Below, piece after piece: positions 19,155 to 26,632 of a stretch of DNA of 40,297 nt (position 1 is the stretch's first letter; the number at the start of each line of letters is the position of its first letter). Origin of the DNA: Bacillota bacterium (GTDB lineage: Bacteria > Bacillota > Dethiobacteria > Dethiobacterales > Dethiobacteraceae); assembly GCA_012523945.1 (NCBI GenBank), contig JAAYSO010000113.1, positions 1 to 40,297 on the forward strand, in the 5' to 3' direction. Below the pieces are notes generated by a model. The model worked only from the letters and a program-made list of their open reading frames with translations. It ran no database searches and had not been told where the DNA came from. A program made the position numbers and the translations under genes.

Positions 19155-20833
19155 CGCGCACCTCCGCTGACACAGGCGGAATGGCAGGCCGAGTGACAAG
19201 CCGAATGGCAAGCGGAGTGACAGGCGGAATGACACGCCGAATGGCAGGCATCATGGCAGGCGGAATGACAGACAAAAACTCCCGGACCTGAATTTAAAAC
19301 AGAATCTAATGACTGCTGCTGCGGTTTGACAGGAATGGATTTGGTAAACCGGTTGGCATTACTCCTGTATCTTAGGCCGCTACGGTGAAAGTACCAGTAG
19401 GGCCAGTAACCGGCAAAAACAGCACCCCTGTCTTTTGTCTTCAATTCAGGCAGTTCTCCTTCTTTTTCTTTGACGGCTGCTGCAATTTGCTCCCGGTAAT
19501 ATTTACGTGTTGCTTCCAAATCACAATCCCAGGTTTTCTTTTGCACATTTTCAATAATTTTTTGCAAAATTGCTTCCAGTTCTTTTTCTGAGAAACGGCC
19601 GTCTGCAGCAGCATCGTACATCATTTTTTCATACTCATTGAGCTCAGGGGACGCTGAAAACAGGCTATCCCTGATCACACGACGTACCTGAAGTGGATCC
19701 CTGGACACTTCCTCGAGATAACCCTTTTCTATCAGTTTAGCCAGGATGGCAGAGAGAATGCTTTGATAAGATACCCCTAAAAACATGGCCGCCTCAATGC
19801 TGTCCAAATCTTTGGCAATGGTTCCGTCCTTACGGAAGGAGGCAATTTCAAGTTTCGGCGGCTCCCAGTCAGTTCTGGCCCATTGCACTTCATCAAGTGT
19901 TGACCGGGCCCGTACCAGGGAACGATGCTTTCTGCCCACGGCAAAAAAGGTAACGACTAAAAGCCCTGCCAGCGCCAGGAGCAACCCTGCCCTGCCGCTG
20001 CCAGTACTTACAGGCTTCCGCTCCTGGCCGCTTCTCACCTGTTCCCAGCCTGATCTTGGCGGTGAGGGCGCTACAGGTGCAGCTTTACTGCCTGTACTGC
20101 TTGATGCAGGCAAGGTAAAAACATCTGCGGCAATATACTGCTGAATGCGAAATTGATAACGTGGCCCGGGAGCTTCTTTATGCAGCAATACCTGCGCCCA
20201 TGCAGTACCGTCAACTAAATTTTTGCGGTAATCAATGAGGTACTCATCATTCATCCACGGTTCCGTGGCAAAACCCTGCGACAGTAACAGGGCCTCTATT
20301 TCTTCCCTGGTCTCCTCTTCCACCAGCTCAAGAGGATAGTTAACTGTAACCGTATAATGTTCCATCTTCTCATCCCATTGCGTGGGAGACCAGTTAAAAA
20401 CAACAAGCGGGCTGCCGTCAGCTGCTGTTGTGCGTGCCAGGTACCCTGCTTCATACATATCTGTGGCAAAGCGGAATTTATAGGTCAGATACTCTCCGCC
20501 CAAACGTTTTTCTCCGGCATGAATGATATCATAGTTACCGCCGCCCAGATTCACAATTTCTATCTCAAAAGCAGTATTATCATCTGTTATGACCCAGGCA
20601 TGTTCTTTGTCAAAAACCGGCTTTAACCTGTCAAAACCTGAAACGGTAAAAGCCAGCATCGTCTGCCCCGGCACCAGGTTGTAGCGTACGGTATAACTAA
20701 TTACAGCCTTACCGTCCTCCAGTAAAAGCACATCAGTTTCCACAAAGCCTAAATGAGCAACTGCGGCCTGCGCGTTGCCCACCGGCAGAACCAACAGTAA
20801 TAAGATCAGGCAGCCAAATAATAATTTTTTCAT
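19151..20833 (-). CDS. DUF2207-like membrane protein with (Cys-His-Ser-Ala)n C-terminal tail
   Basis: A 560-aa protein. A signal peptide (1-23, ending NAQA) is followed by an extracytoplasmic beta-rich domain (about 24-235) resembling the DUF2207 N-terminal region. Then come a Ser/Pro-rich linker (236-280), one transmembrane helix (282-299) and a cytoplasmic part (300-520) containing a winged-helix-like stretch (DLDSIEAAMFLGVSYQSILSAILAKLIEKGYLEE). The tail carries Cys522, 526, 530, 534, 538, 542, 546, 550 and 554: eight CH[S/D]A units, a ninth Cys and VSGGAR. The tail is predicted cytoplasmic, where a radical SAM enzyme could reach it. It is first in a three-gene operon. The ATG has GGTGGAG upstream. 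The DUF2207 assignment is moderate; the tail is read directly. Confidence 0.85.
   Translation of the reverse strand: MKKLLFGCLILLLLVLPVGNAQAAVAHLGFVETDVLLLEDGKAVISYTVRYNLVPGQTMLAFTVSGFDRLKPVFDKEHAWVITDDNTAFEIEIVNLGGGNYDIIHAGEKRLGGEYLTYKFRFATDMYEAGYLARTTAADGSPLVVFNWSPTQWDEKMEHYTVTVNYPLELVEEETREEIEALLLSQGFATEPWMNDEYLIDYRKNLVDGTAWAQVLLHKEAPGPRYQFRIQQYIAADVFTLPASSSTGSKAAPVAPSPPRSGWEQVRSGQERKPVSTGSGRAGLLLALAGLLVVTFFAVGRKHRSLVRARSTLDEVQWARTDWEPPKLEIASFRKDGTIAKDLDSIEAAMFLGVSYQSILSAILAKLIEKGYLEEVSRDPLQVRRVIRDSLFSASPELNEYEKMMYDAAADGRFSEKELEAILQKIIENVQKKTWDCDLEATRKYYREQIAAAVKEKEGELPELKTKDRGAVFAGYWPYWYFHRSGLRYRSNANRFTKSIPVKPQQQSLDSVLNSGPGVFVCHSACHDACHSACHSACHSACHSACHSACHSACVSGGAR
19172..19270 (-). repeat. 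12-bp coding tandem repeat for the Cys-His-Ser-Ala tail
   Basis: Eight 12-bp units plus a final Cys codon. Synonymous positions vary (TGT/TGC, CAT/CAC, TCC/TCG, GCC/GCG/GCT) while the amino acids stay fixed, except for Asp in unit 2. This argues for selection on the peptide rather than recent slippage. Confidence 0.9.
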
Positions 20834-20853
20834 CTTCTCTCCACCTGTTTAAG

Positions 20854-20894
20854 CACAATTGTGTGCGGATTTGAACTTCTTTACTGACATTATA
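20854..20894 (-). promoter_or_regulatory. Possible promoter -10 and palindrome before the Cys-repeat operon
   Basis: On the minus strand a TATAAT (20889-20894) is followed by the 10-bp palindrome CACAATTGTG (20854-20863), between it and the ribosome site. No good -35 is visible at 17-18 bp. The palindrome could be an operator. The rest of 20834-21107 shows no gene. Confidence 0.3.
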
Positions 20895-21107
20895 CAATAT
20901 AAATGATTGACTCTGCCTATATCTTACTTTGTTTAATATACCGCAAAGAGTGCGCAATCATTTTAATCACATTGTCAAATGTCTTTAATTTTTTTATCTG
21001 TGCAAAAAACCACCCTATACCTGTTGCCGTAAAATGATTATCAACCATTAGATTTAGCCCCTAATTAAAATTATTTCATCTTATGCAGGAGGCACTTTGA
21101 CTTCAAA

Positions 21108-21668
21108 CTAAAGGCTTTTCATCGCCTCGGCTACGCGACGGAAGTCTTCAATCATTACTTCAGCCTTTACTGTCCCCCGCAGCACTGCGGCCGGATGATA
21201 GGTGGGATAAATTTTATACCCCGGCCCCTCAAACCACTGCCCATGAATATCGGCCAGACGGGCTTTTTTGTCCAGCAGGTTATGAATGGCAACCAGTCCC
21301 ATGCACACCACCACTTGCGGCTTAATAATTTCTAACTGTTGCTGCAGGATAGGCCGGCAGGCAGCAAGCTCCCTCTTGTAGGGATTGCGGTTTTTGGGCG
21401 GGCGGCATTTACATGAACCGGTTATATAAACATCCTGCCTGTCCAGACCGGCTTGCGTCAACATCTCTGTTAACAACTCCCCCGCCCGGCCGACAAAAGG
21501 CCGTCCGGTTTCATCTTCTTTGGCCCCGGGAGCTTCTCCCAAGAGGAAAATCCCGGCATCTGCCTTCCCTTCACCAAAAACCAGATTCTTCCTGGTAGCC
21601 CCCAGTTCACAGTTTTGACAGGTTAAACTCTGCGTATATAAAGCTTGCAAATTATCTTTTGACGTCAT
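21108..21668 (-). CDS. Type-4 uracil-DNA glycosylase (4Fe-4S)
   Basis: A 186-aa UDG family 4 enzyme. Iron-sulfur ligands are C17-x2-C20, C88 and C104 (C88-x15-C104, the family spacing). Motif 1 is GEAPGAKEDETGRPFVGRAG (44-63), with GEAPG binding the uracil pocket, and the family's final motif is YPTYHPAAVLR. It removes uracil from DNA as the first step of base-excision repair. It lies 39 bp after dnaE, with no terminator between, so it is likely part of the same SOS-controlled transcript. It ends at 21108 with no clear terminator downstream. Confidence 0.93.
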   Translation of the reverse strand: MTSKDNLQALYTQSLTCQNCELGATRKNLVFGEGKADAGIFLLGEAPGAKEDETGRPFVGRAGELLTEMLTQAGLDRQDVYITGSCKCRPPKNRNPYKRELAACRPILQQQLEIIKPQVVVCMGLVAIHNLLDKKARLADIHGQWFEGPGYKIYPTYHPAAVLRGTVKAEVMIEDFRRVAEAMKSL

Positions 21669-21707
21669 TTTCCTGATCCCTTCACTATAGTCTGTAGCCT
21701 GTCATTT

Positions 21708-24700
21708 TCATTTCGACAAGTTCTTTTCCTTTTCCTTTGTGGAAGCAATCATAAATAACGGCAGTACTTCCTCCACTAAAACGGAATCGCCGTCAGCAGT
21801 AGTTTTACCGGTTAAAAGCAGCATCTTTTCCTTTAAGAAGTGCAGAAAACGTTTATAAACGGCAGGGTAAACAACGGCTTCCGCAAAGCCGCTTTCATCA
21901 GACAAAAAAAGCGTCAGCATCACACTGCTACCCTTTTTAAAGCGACGGCGGACTCGGGCTAAAACCATTGCCGCCACCGTGACTTTTTGGTTGGCCGGCA
22001 ATTGCGGAAGCTGTGCCAGTGGTGTAAAACCGGCGTCACCATAATCCTGCAGATAATATTTGAGAGGGTGCCATAAAAGTGTCATCCCCAAAACATCTGC
22101 TTCTGCCTTTGCTTGCTCCGCTGCCGTATACCCGGGCAGTTCCGGCACAGGCAGCTCATCATCCCATAAGCTTAACTGCCCCGGGTAGCGGGCAGTCCGT
22201 TTTAAAATATGATCCAGCACAGACAACGCTTGCCGGCGATTTAAACCCAAGCCGTCAAAGGCACCTACTTTTATTAAGTTGGCCAGAGCACTGCGGCGCA
22301 GTGTGCCGCGTCCCAGGCGCCGGCAAAAATCACGCAACGAGACAAAGGGACCGCTTTTCCGGGCTTCCAAAATGGCTGCAGCACTGCGTGTACCCAGATC
22401 ACGGACTAAAGGCAGGGCAGCCCGCACTCCCTTTCCTTCCGGCAGAAAAAGCAGGCCGCTATGGTTAACATGAGGGGGAAAAACCGGTATTCCCCTGCGC
22501 CTGGCTTCGTGCACATAAACCACAGGCCCATAATAACCAAAGCCTGTAGAAAGCAAAGCGGCATAAAATTCCACCGGGTAATGTGTTTTTAAATAAGCAG
22601 TCCAATACGAAATCAGGGCATAAGCCGCTGAATGCGCCTTATTAAAACTATAACCGGCAAAACGACATAAATGAGCAAAGATTGCTTCCGCTTCCAGCAG
22701 GGTTAACCCCTTTGCCCGGGCGCCGCGGACAAATTTGCACCGGTGAAAATCTGGCTGTACCCGCCGGGTCAGGTCGCGCCGGAATCCGTCCGCCTCTCCC
22801 GGTGTATAACCTCCCACTTCACAGGCAATCCGCATTACCTGCTCCTGATATAAGATTACACCGTGAGTATCTGCCAGAATACGGACCAGGCGGGGATGTA
22901 CATATGTTGTTTCCGCTTGTCCGTGGTGTCTGGCTACAAATGTTTCCACCATGCCGCTCTCCCAGGGTCCGGGCCGGTACAGTGACAGCAAATGAATTAA
23001 ATCTTCCAGGCAGCGCGGTGCCAACAGGCGCAGCACACGGCGCATGCCTGTGCTTTCCAGCTGGAAACAACCCAGACTCTCACCCCGCCGCAGCAGGGCA
23101 AAAGTTTTTTTATCATCTACCGGGATCTCATCCACACCGGGAGCAGACCCACATCTTTCCTTTACGAAAGCCAGAGTATCGTGGATAATGGTCAGGTTGC
23201 GGGAACCTAAAATGTCAATTTTCAAAAAACCCATTTCTTCCACATCATCTTTATCCCACTGGGTCAGGATTTCTCCCGACGGTCCCCGGCACAACGGCAC
23301 AATACCGGCCAAATCCTCCGCCCCGATGATAATGCCGCCGGCGTGTGTGGAAAGATGGCGACACATGCCTTCAAGCCGCCGCGCTCCCACCAGCACTTCT
23401 TTTATTTCCCGCTCCCGGAAAGCTTTGACCTGAAACTCGGGGAATTGTTGCACGGCTGCTTCAATGCCGCCCTGCCCGGTATAATGCGGCAAAGCTTCAG
23501 CCAGCTCAGTGATGCGCTGCTGGGTAAGGTCCAGCACCTTACCTGCTTCCCGGACGGCCGCCCGGGCTCCCAGTGTACTGAAGGTACTTACCTGGGCAAC
23601 CCGTTCCTCACCATAGCGGGAGCGCAAATAATCCAGTAGTTCGTGGCGGCGCCGCTGGCAAACATCCAGGTCAATATCCGGAAATTCAGCCCGGTCTTCA
23701 CTTAAAAAACGCTCAAAATACAATCCGTGTTTAAGCGGATCTACCTGCGTAATTCCTAAAAGGTAAGCCACTAAACTGCCTCCGGACGAGCCCCGGCCCG
23801 GGCCCACGGGAATCTCTTTTAAGCGGGCGTAATTGACTAAATCGTGTACAATTAAGAAATATGAAGCCAAACCTTTAGGCAGAATCACGTCAAGTTCTTT
23901 TTCCAGTCGTCTTCTTGCCTCCTGCCTGCCGACCAAACCTTTTTTACGCAAACCTTCCCGGCAAAGACGTTTCAGCGCCGCTTCCGGCTTCTCTCCTTCC
24001 GGCAAAGCCACATGAGGTAAATGCATTCCCTCCCGCTCCAAAACAAAGGAACAACTTTCAGCTATTTTCAGTGTATTGTCACAAGCTTCCGGATAGGCCG
24101 CCAGGCGGTGTCGCATGGTATCCGGGGAAAGTAAATAATAAAAAGCACCCGGCAAAAATAATTTTTCCGCCCCGGCTAAAGGTTTGGCCGTCCGGATACA
24201 ATTAACCAGGCGGTAAATTAAATCATCTTCCGGCAGCACATAATGGACATTATGGGTAGCCACCGGCGGTACACACAAATTGCCCGCCAGCTGCACCAGT
24301 CGCTTGTTTATGCAGTCCTGTGCTTTGCCGGCAGTTTCTACAGCAAGATAAAGCTCCTCGCATTCCGGCCGTAAAGCTTTAAGTACATTTTGCACCGTGG
24401 ACATACGAGCCGGCACAGTTAAAGCCGGACCTTCCGGTTGGGCATGCAAGATCACCGTCAGCCCTTCACTATGCCCGGCGATTTCCCGTATTTCCACTAC
24501 ATTCTCCCTTTTAGCCAACTGACATAAATTAACTAAACGCAAAAGATTGCGCCAGCCTGCCCGGTTGCGCACCAAAAGCACTACCGGCAGGCCGCCGACG
24601 GTGAGTTCCGTCCCCACCAGAGGTTTAATACCGTGTTGTCTGGCCAGGGTCGTAAAGCGGACGGCACCGTGCAGAACACCGTAATCAGTTAACGCTACGG

Positions 24701-24803
24701 CCGGCATCCCGAGTTTTTTGGCCTGTAAAATTAAATTCTCCAAGCGACAGGCACCGCGCAAAAAGCTATATTCACTGTGTATCCTAAGATGCACAAAGGA
24801 CAT
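21708..24803 (-). CDS. dnaE: DNA polymerase III alpha subunit (DnaE), SOS-controlled
   Basis: A 1031-aa DnaE-type C-family polymerase, shorter than the 1115-aa B. subtilis DnaE. It has an N-terminal PHP domain (1-260), palm motifs GPGRGSSGGSLVAY and PDIDLDVCQRRR (two catalytic Asp), KIDILGSRNLT (third Asp), fingers, tandem HhH and a C-terminal OB fold (KVTVAAMVLARVRRR). In the PHP domain the usual HLHVHTEYS reads HLRIHSEYS and LTDHG reads LTDYG. Metal-ligand histidines are therefore lost and PHP proofreading is probably absent. The start at 24803 has GGAGG seven bases upstream; a longer reading to 24884 runs through the promoter and SOS box. PolC is presumably the main replicase elsewhere. 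Confidence 0.93.
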   Translation of the reverse strand: MSFVHLRIHSEYSFLRGACRLENLILQAKKLGMPAVALTDYGVLHGAVRFTTLARQHGIKPLVGTELTVGGLPVVLLVRNRAGWRNLLRLVNLCQLAKRENVVEIREIAGHSEGLTVILHAQPEGPALTVPARMSTVQNVLKALRPECEELYLAVETAGKAQDCINKRLVQLAGNLCVPPVATHNVHYVLPEDDLIYRLVNCIRTAKPLAGAEKLFLPGAFYYLLSPDTMRHRLAAYPEACDNTLKIAESCSFVLEREGMHLPHVALPEGEKPEAALKRLCREGLRKKGLVGRQEARRRLEKELDVILPKGLASYFLIVHDLVNYARLKEIPVGPGRGSSGGSLVAYLLGITQVDPLKHGLYFERFLSEDRAEFPDIDLDVCQRRRHELLDYLRSRYGEERVAQVSTFSTLGARAAVREAGKVLDLTQQRITELAEALPHYTGQGGIEAAVQQFPEFQVKAFREREIKEVLVGARRLEGMCRHLSTHAGGIIIGAEDLAGIVPLCRGPSGEILTQWDKDDVEEMGFLKIDILGSRNLTIIHDTLAFVKERCGSAPGVDEIPVDDKKTFALLRRGESLGCFQLESTGMRRVLRLLAPRCLEDLIHLLSLYRPGPWESGMVETFVARHHGQAETTYVHPRLVRILADTHGVILYQEQVMRIACEVGGYTPGEADGFRRDLTRRVQPDFHRCKFVRGARAKGLTLLEAEAIFAHLCRFAGYSFNKAHSAAYALISYWTAYLKTHYPVEFYAALLSTGFGYYGPVVYVHEARRRGIPVFPPHVNHSGLLFLPEGKGVRAALPLVRDLGTRSAAAILEARKSGPFVSLRDFCRRLGRGTLRRSALANLIKVGAFDGLGLNRRQALSVLDHILKRTARYPGQLSLWDDELPVPELPGYTAAEQAKAEADVLGMTLLWHPLKYYLQDYGDAGFTPLAQLPQLPANQKVTVAAMVLARVRRRFKKGSSVMLTLFLSDESGFAEAVVYPAVYKRFLHFLKEKMLLLTGKTTADGDSVLVEEVLPLFMIASTKEKEKNLSK

Positions 24804-24819
24804 CTGACCGCCTCCAATA

Positions 24820-24833
24820 CAAACATATGTTCG
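24820..24833 (-). promoter_or_regulatory. LexA/SOS box upstream of dnaE
   Basis: CGAACATATGTTTG on the minus strand matches the Gram-positive LexA (DinR) consensus CGAACRNRYGTTYC closely, with a near-perfect dyad. It sits about seven bases downstream of the -10, where LexA binding would block initiation. Confidence 0.85.
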
Positions 24834-24840
24834 CATTGTT

Positions 24841-24869
24841 ATTATACGCGGTAGAATTGTTTTTGACAA
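24841..24869 (-). promoter_or_regulatory. Promoter of dnaE
   Basis: -35 TTGTCA (24864-24869), a 17-bp spacer and -10 TATAAT (24841-24846), directly followed by the SOS box. Confidence 0.85.
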
Positions 24870-24870
24870 T

Positions 24871-24908
24871 GGGAAAGACAGCAAATTAAAGTAGAATATA
24901 TTCCTACC
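24871..24908 (+). repeat. Dispersed intergenic repeat, copy 4 (degenerate)
   Basis: GGGAAAGACAGCAAATTAAA then GTAGAATATATTCCTACC aligns with copy 1 over its length but has weaker arm complementarity. It abuts the dnaE -35 and lies after the hydrolase terminator. Confidence 0.5.
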
Positions 24909-24915
24909 GGTACAA

Positions 24916-24949
24916 GAAAAAAACAGGTTCCCGTTTTTAAGAACCTGTT
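24916..24949 (-). terminator. Terminator of the cobO-hydrolase unit
   Basis: A 9-bp stem AACAGGTTC/GAACCTGTT with a ten-base loop, followed on the minus strand by TTTTTTC. It starts two bases after the hydrolase stop. Confidence 0.9.
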
Positions 24950-24950
24950 A

Positions 24951-25838
24951 CTAATCTTCTCTTTGCCAAAACATTTTACCCTCTTTAATATAGTGTGTTA
25001 CTTTTTTTCTTGCGTGTAGGTGCGTGAGGCAGGCACTGACAGTACTGTAGTCAAGGGCGTATTGTAAAGTATTTTGCTTTCTTTTTCGTACCGCCATGTA
25101 ATAGGCTACAATTTCTTCACGACTGTATGTTTTTTTTCGGAGAAGATCCAAAATCAGATCTAAAGTATTTTCCATGGCTGTAATATTTCTTTGAATCTCG
25201 GCAGCAGGTGCACTGCTAATGACACTGTGACTTGGTACATAACAGGCATACTTGCTTTGCTTGAGCCGGTTTAATGTCTCCAGTGCCAAAGTGACATCTA
25301 CCGTAAAAGGCATGCCGTAACTGTCAACAATACGCGCGCTTATATAGGCGTCGCCACAAAAACACACGCCGTCTGCGGTCACAATACCGATTTGACCCAG
25401 GCAATGGCCCGGTAAAGCTACAACTTCTAAGTCAATGCCGTCTATGGTGCACTTTCCCGGTGTGATCACAGCATCCACCCTTGAAGCTTCCGCCATTAAA
25501 ACCGGATTTTGCAATTCTTTCACCGGAGCCGCCGAGAACAAAAACATGGGCTCCAGAATCGGGTTTTCCATCATGGTTTTTTCGATGGCAGAGGCATAAA
25601 TGCGCACACCGGCAAAAGCACCGTTACCCCCATAATGGTCGGCATGACCGTGTGTATTGATGACGCCCCCGGCTTTAAGACCCTCTTTTTTTAAAATGCT
25701 GGCAATTTGTTTTCCATACCGGCGGTCCCTGCCTGTATCGATGATGACGCATTGATTGCCGTTAACCACAACACCAACATTTGTGGTTCCGGGAAGATAG
25801 TATGTGTTGCCACGAATATGCCTTAATGCGGCCGCCAT
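24951..25838 (-). CDS. Metallo-beta-lactamase-fold hydrolase
   Basis: A 295-aa MBL-fold protein. The metal-binding motif THGHADHYGG is at about 80-89, followed by LPGHCLGQIGI and FCGDAY, which supply the remaining His and Asp ligands, and a late SHS (VPSHSVISS). The C-terminal 100 residues are helical and winged-helix-like (YSREEIVAYYMAVRKRKQNTLQYALDYSTVSACLTHLHARKKVTHY), as in the LACTB2-like group. The substrate is unknown; the group includes thioesterases, glyoxalase II-like enzymes and nucleases. The start at 25838 has GGGAGG six bases upstream. It follows cobO by 22 bp, but no cobalamin role is established. Confidence 0.85.
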   Translation of the reverse strand: MAAALRHIRGNTYYLPGTTNVGVVVNGNQCVIIDTGRDRRYGKQIASILKKEGLKAGGVINTHGHADHYGGNGAFAGVRIYASAIEKTMMENPILEPMFLFSAAPVKELQNPVLMAEASRVDAVITPGKCTIDGIDLEVVALPGHCLGQIGIVTADGVCFCGDAYISARIVDSYGMPFTVDVTLALETLNRLKQSKYACYVPSHSVISSAPAAEIQRNITAMENTLDLILDLLRKKTYSREEIVAYYMAVRKRKQNTLQYALDYSTVSACLTHLHARKKVTHYIKEGKMFWQRED

Positions 25839-25860
25839 TGGAAACCTCCCTTGTTTTGAG

Positions 25861-26391
25861 TTAATATTCCACGCCGGGCTGTGCTGCAATTCCCTTGTGA
25901 AAATGGTGTTTTATTTCCCTTACTTCACTGACAAGATCGGCAGCTTCCATCACTGCTTCGTCTGCATAGCGCCCTGTCAGCACCACTGTCACATGCGGCG
26001 GGCGTTTCTCCAGCATTTCTAGAATATCTTCAATTTTCACCAGTTTGTTGAAAGCTGCAAAATTGATTTCATCAAAAATCACCAGGTCATATTCACCGGA
26101 CAACACTGCTGCTTCACCCTGGGCAAAAATATTGGCAGCATCATCAAAGTCTGCCTGTTCAAAATCTCCTTTTTTCCGGAAACGGCTGCGCTCTGACTGG
26201 ACCACAGTCATGGTGGGCAAAAATTTGCGAATTGCTTGAATTTCGCCATAGGTGGGATCACTTTTCCGAAACTGCACCATGTAGATTTTCTCACCGTGCC
26301 CGCTGGCCCGCAGGGCCAGTCCTAAAGCAGCCGTAGTTTTTCCTTTACCGTTACCTGTATAAACCATTACAATCCCTTTTTTGGCACCCAT
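25861..26391 (-). CDS. cobO: Cob(I)alamin/corrinoid adenosyltransferase
   Basis: A 176-aa BtuR/CobO-type ATP:corrinoid adenosyltransferase. The P-loop GNGKGKTTAALG is at 13-24, the Walker B-like VIFDEINFA near 103-111 and the TGRYA motif near 139-143. It transfers the 5'-deoxyadenosyl group of ATP to Co(I) of corrinoids during adenosylcobalamin synthesis or salvage. The N-terminus is short, as in CobO proteins of Firmicutes. It has its own strong promoter at 26458-26486 and AGAGGTG upstream of the ATG. No other cobalamin gene lies in the window. Confidence 0.95.
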   Translation of the reverse strand: MGAKKGIVMVYTGNGKGKTTAALGLALRASGHGEKIYMVQFRKSDPTYGEIQAIRKFLPTMTVVQSERSRFRKKGDFEQADFDDAANIFAQGEAAVLSGEYDLVIFDEINFAAFNKLVKIEDILEMLEKRPPHVTVVLTGRYADEAVMEAADLVSEVREIKHHFHKGIAAQPGVEY

Positions 26392-26457
26392 CTTTTACAC
26401 CTCTTTTTTGCCTTTACTTACACTTGGTCTCAGCTTTAACGTTTATTTGCTTTTTTT

Positions 26458-26486
26458 ATTATAACTTTACACCCCTGCCTTGCCAA
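26458..26486 (-). promoter_or_regulatory. Promoter of cobO
   Basis: -35 TTGGCA (26481-26486), a 17-bp spacer and -10 TATAAT (26458-26463) on the minus strand. The leader is about 60 nt; no cobalamin riboswitch is visible in it. Confidence 0.8.
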
Positions 26487-26528
26487 GCTTTGACAATAGT
26501 AAAGAGAACCTTAATGAGGCTCTCCGCA

Positions 26529-26560
26529 GGGAAACAAAACAAGGTTGAGATGATTTCCTT
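26529..26560 (+). repeat. Dispersed intergenic repeat, copy 5
   Basis: GGGAAACAAAACAAGGTTGA then GATGATTTCCTT matches the core of copies 2 and 3 and, like copy 3, lacks the AAGG insert. It lies between the MFS terminator and the cobO promoter. Confidence 0.6.
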
Positions 26561-26600
26561 ACCACAAGATGACTGAATTAATTATATCATATTCAGCCCG

Positions 26601-26632
26601 GAAAAATTTTAAGCCCCGGTTATTCCAGGGCT
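26601..26632 (-). terminator. Terminator overlapping the MFS stop codon
   Basis: A stem AGCCCTGG/CCGGGGCT whose loop contains the TAA stop of the MFS gene, followed on the minus strand by TAAAATTTTT. Confidence 0.75.

Noticed and set aside
21030-21075. Possible sixth copy of the dispersed repeat (minus orientation, AAATCTAATGGTTGATAATC)
   Set aside because: Only the central AATC...GGTTGATA part matches; arms are not clearly complementary. Kept only as a tentative remark.
22079-23639. Several long plus-strand open frames opposite dnaE
   Set aside because: They are shadows of the GC-rich dnaE coding frame, have no ribosome sites and encode low-complexity basic or Pro-rich peptides.
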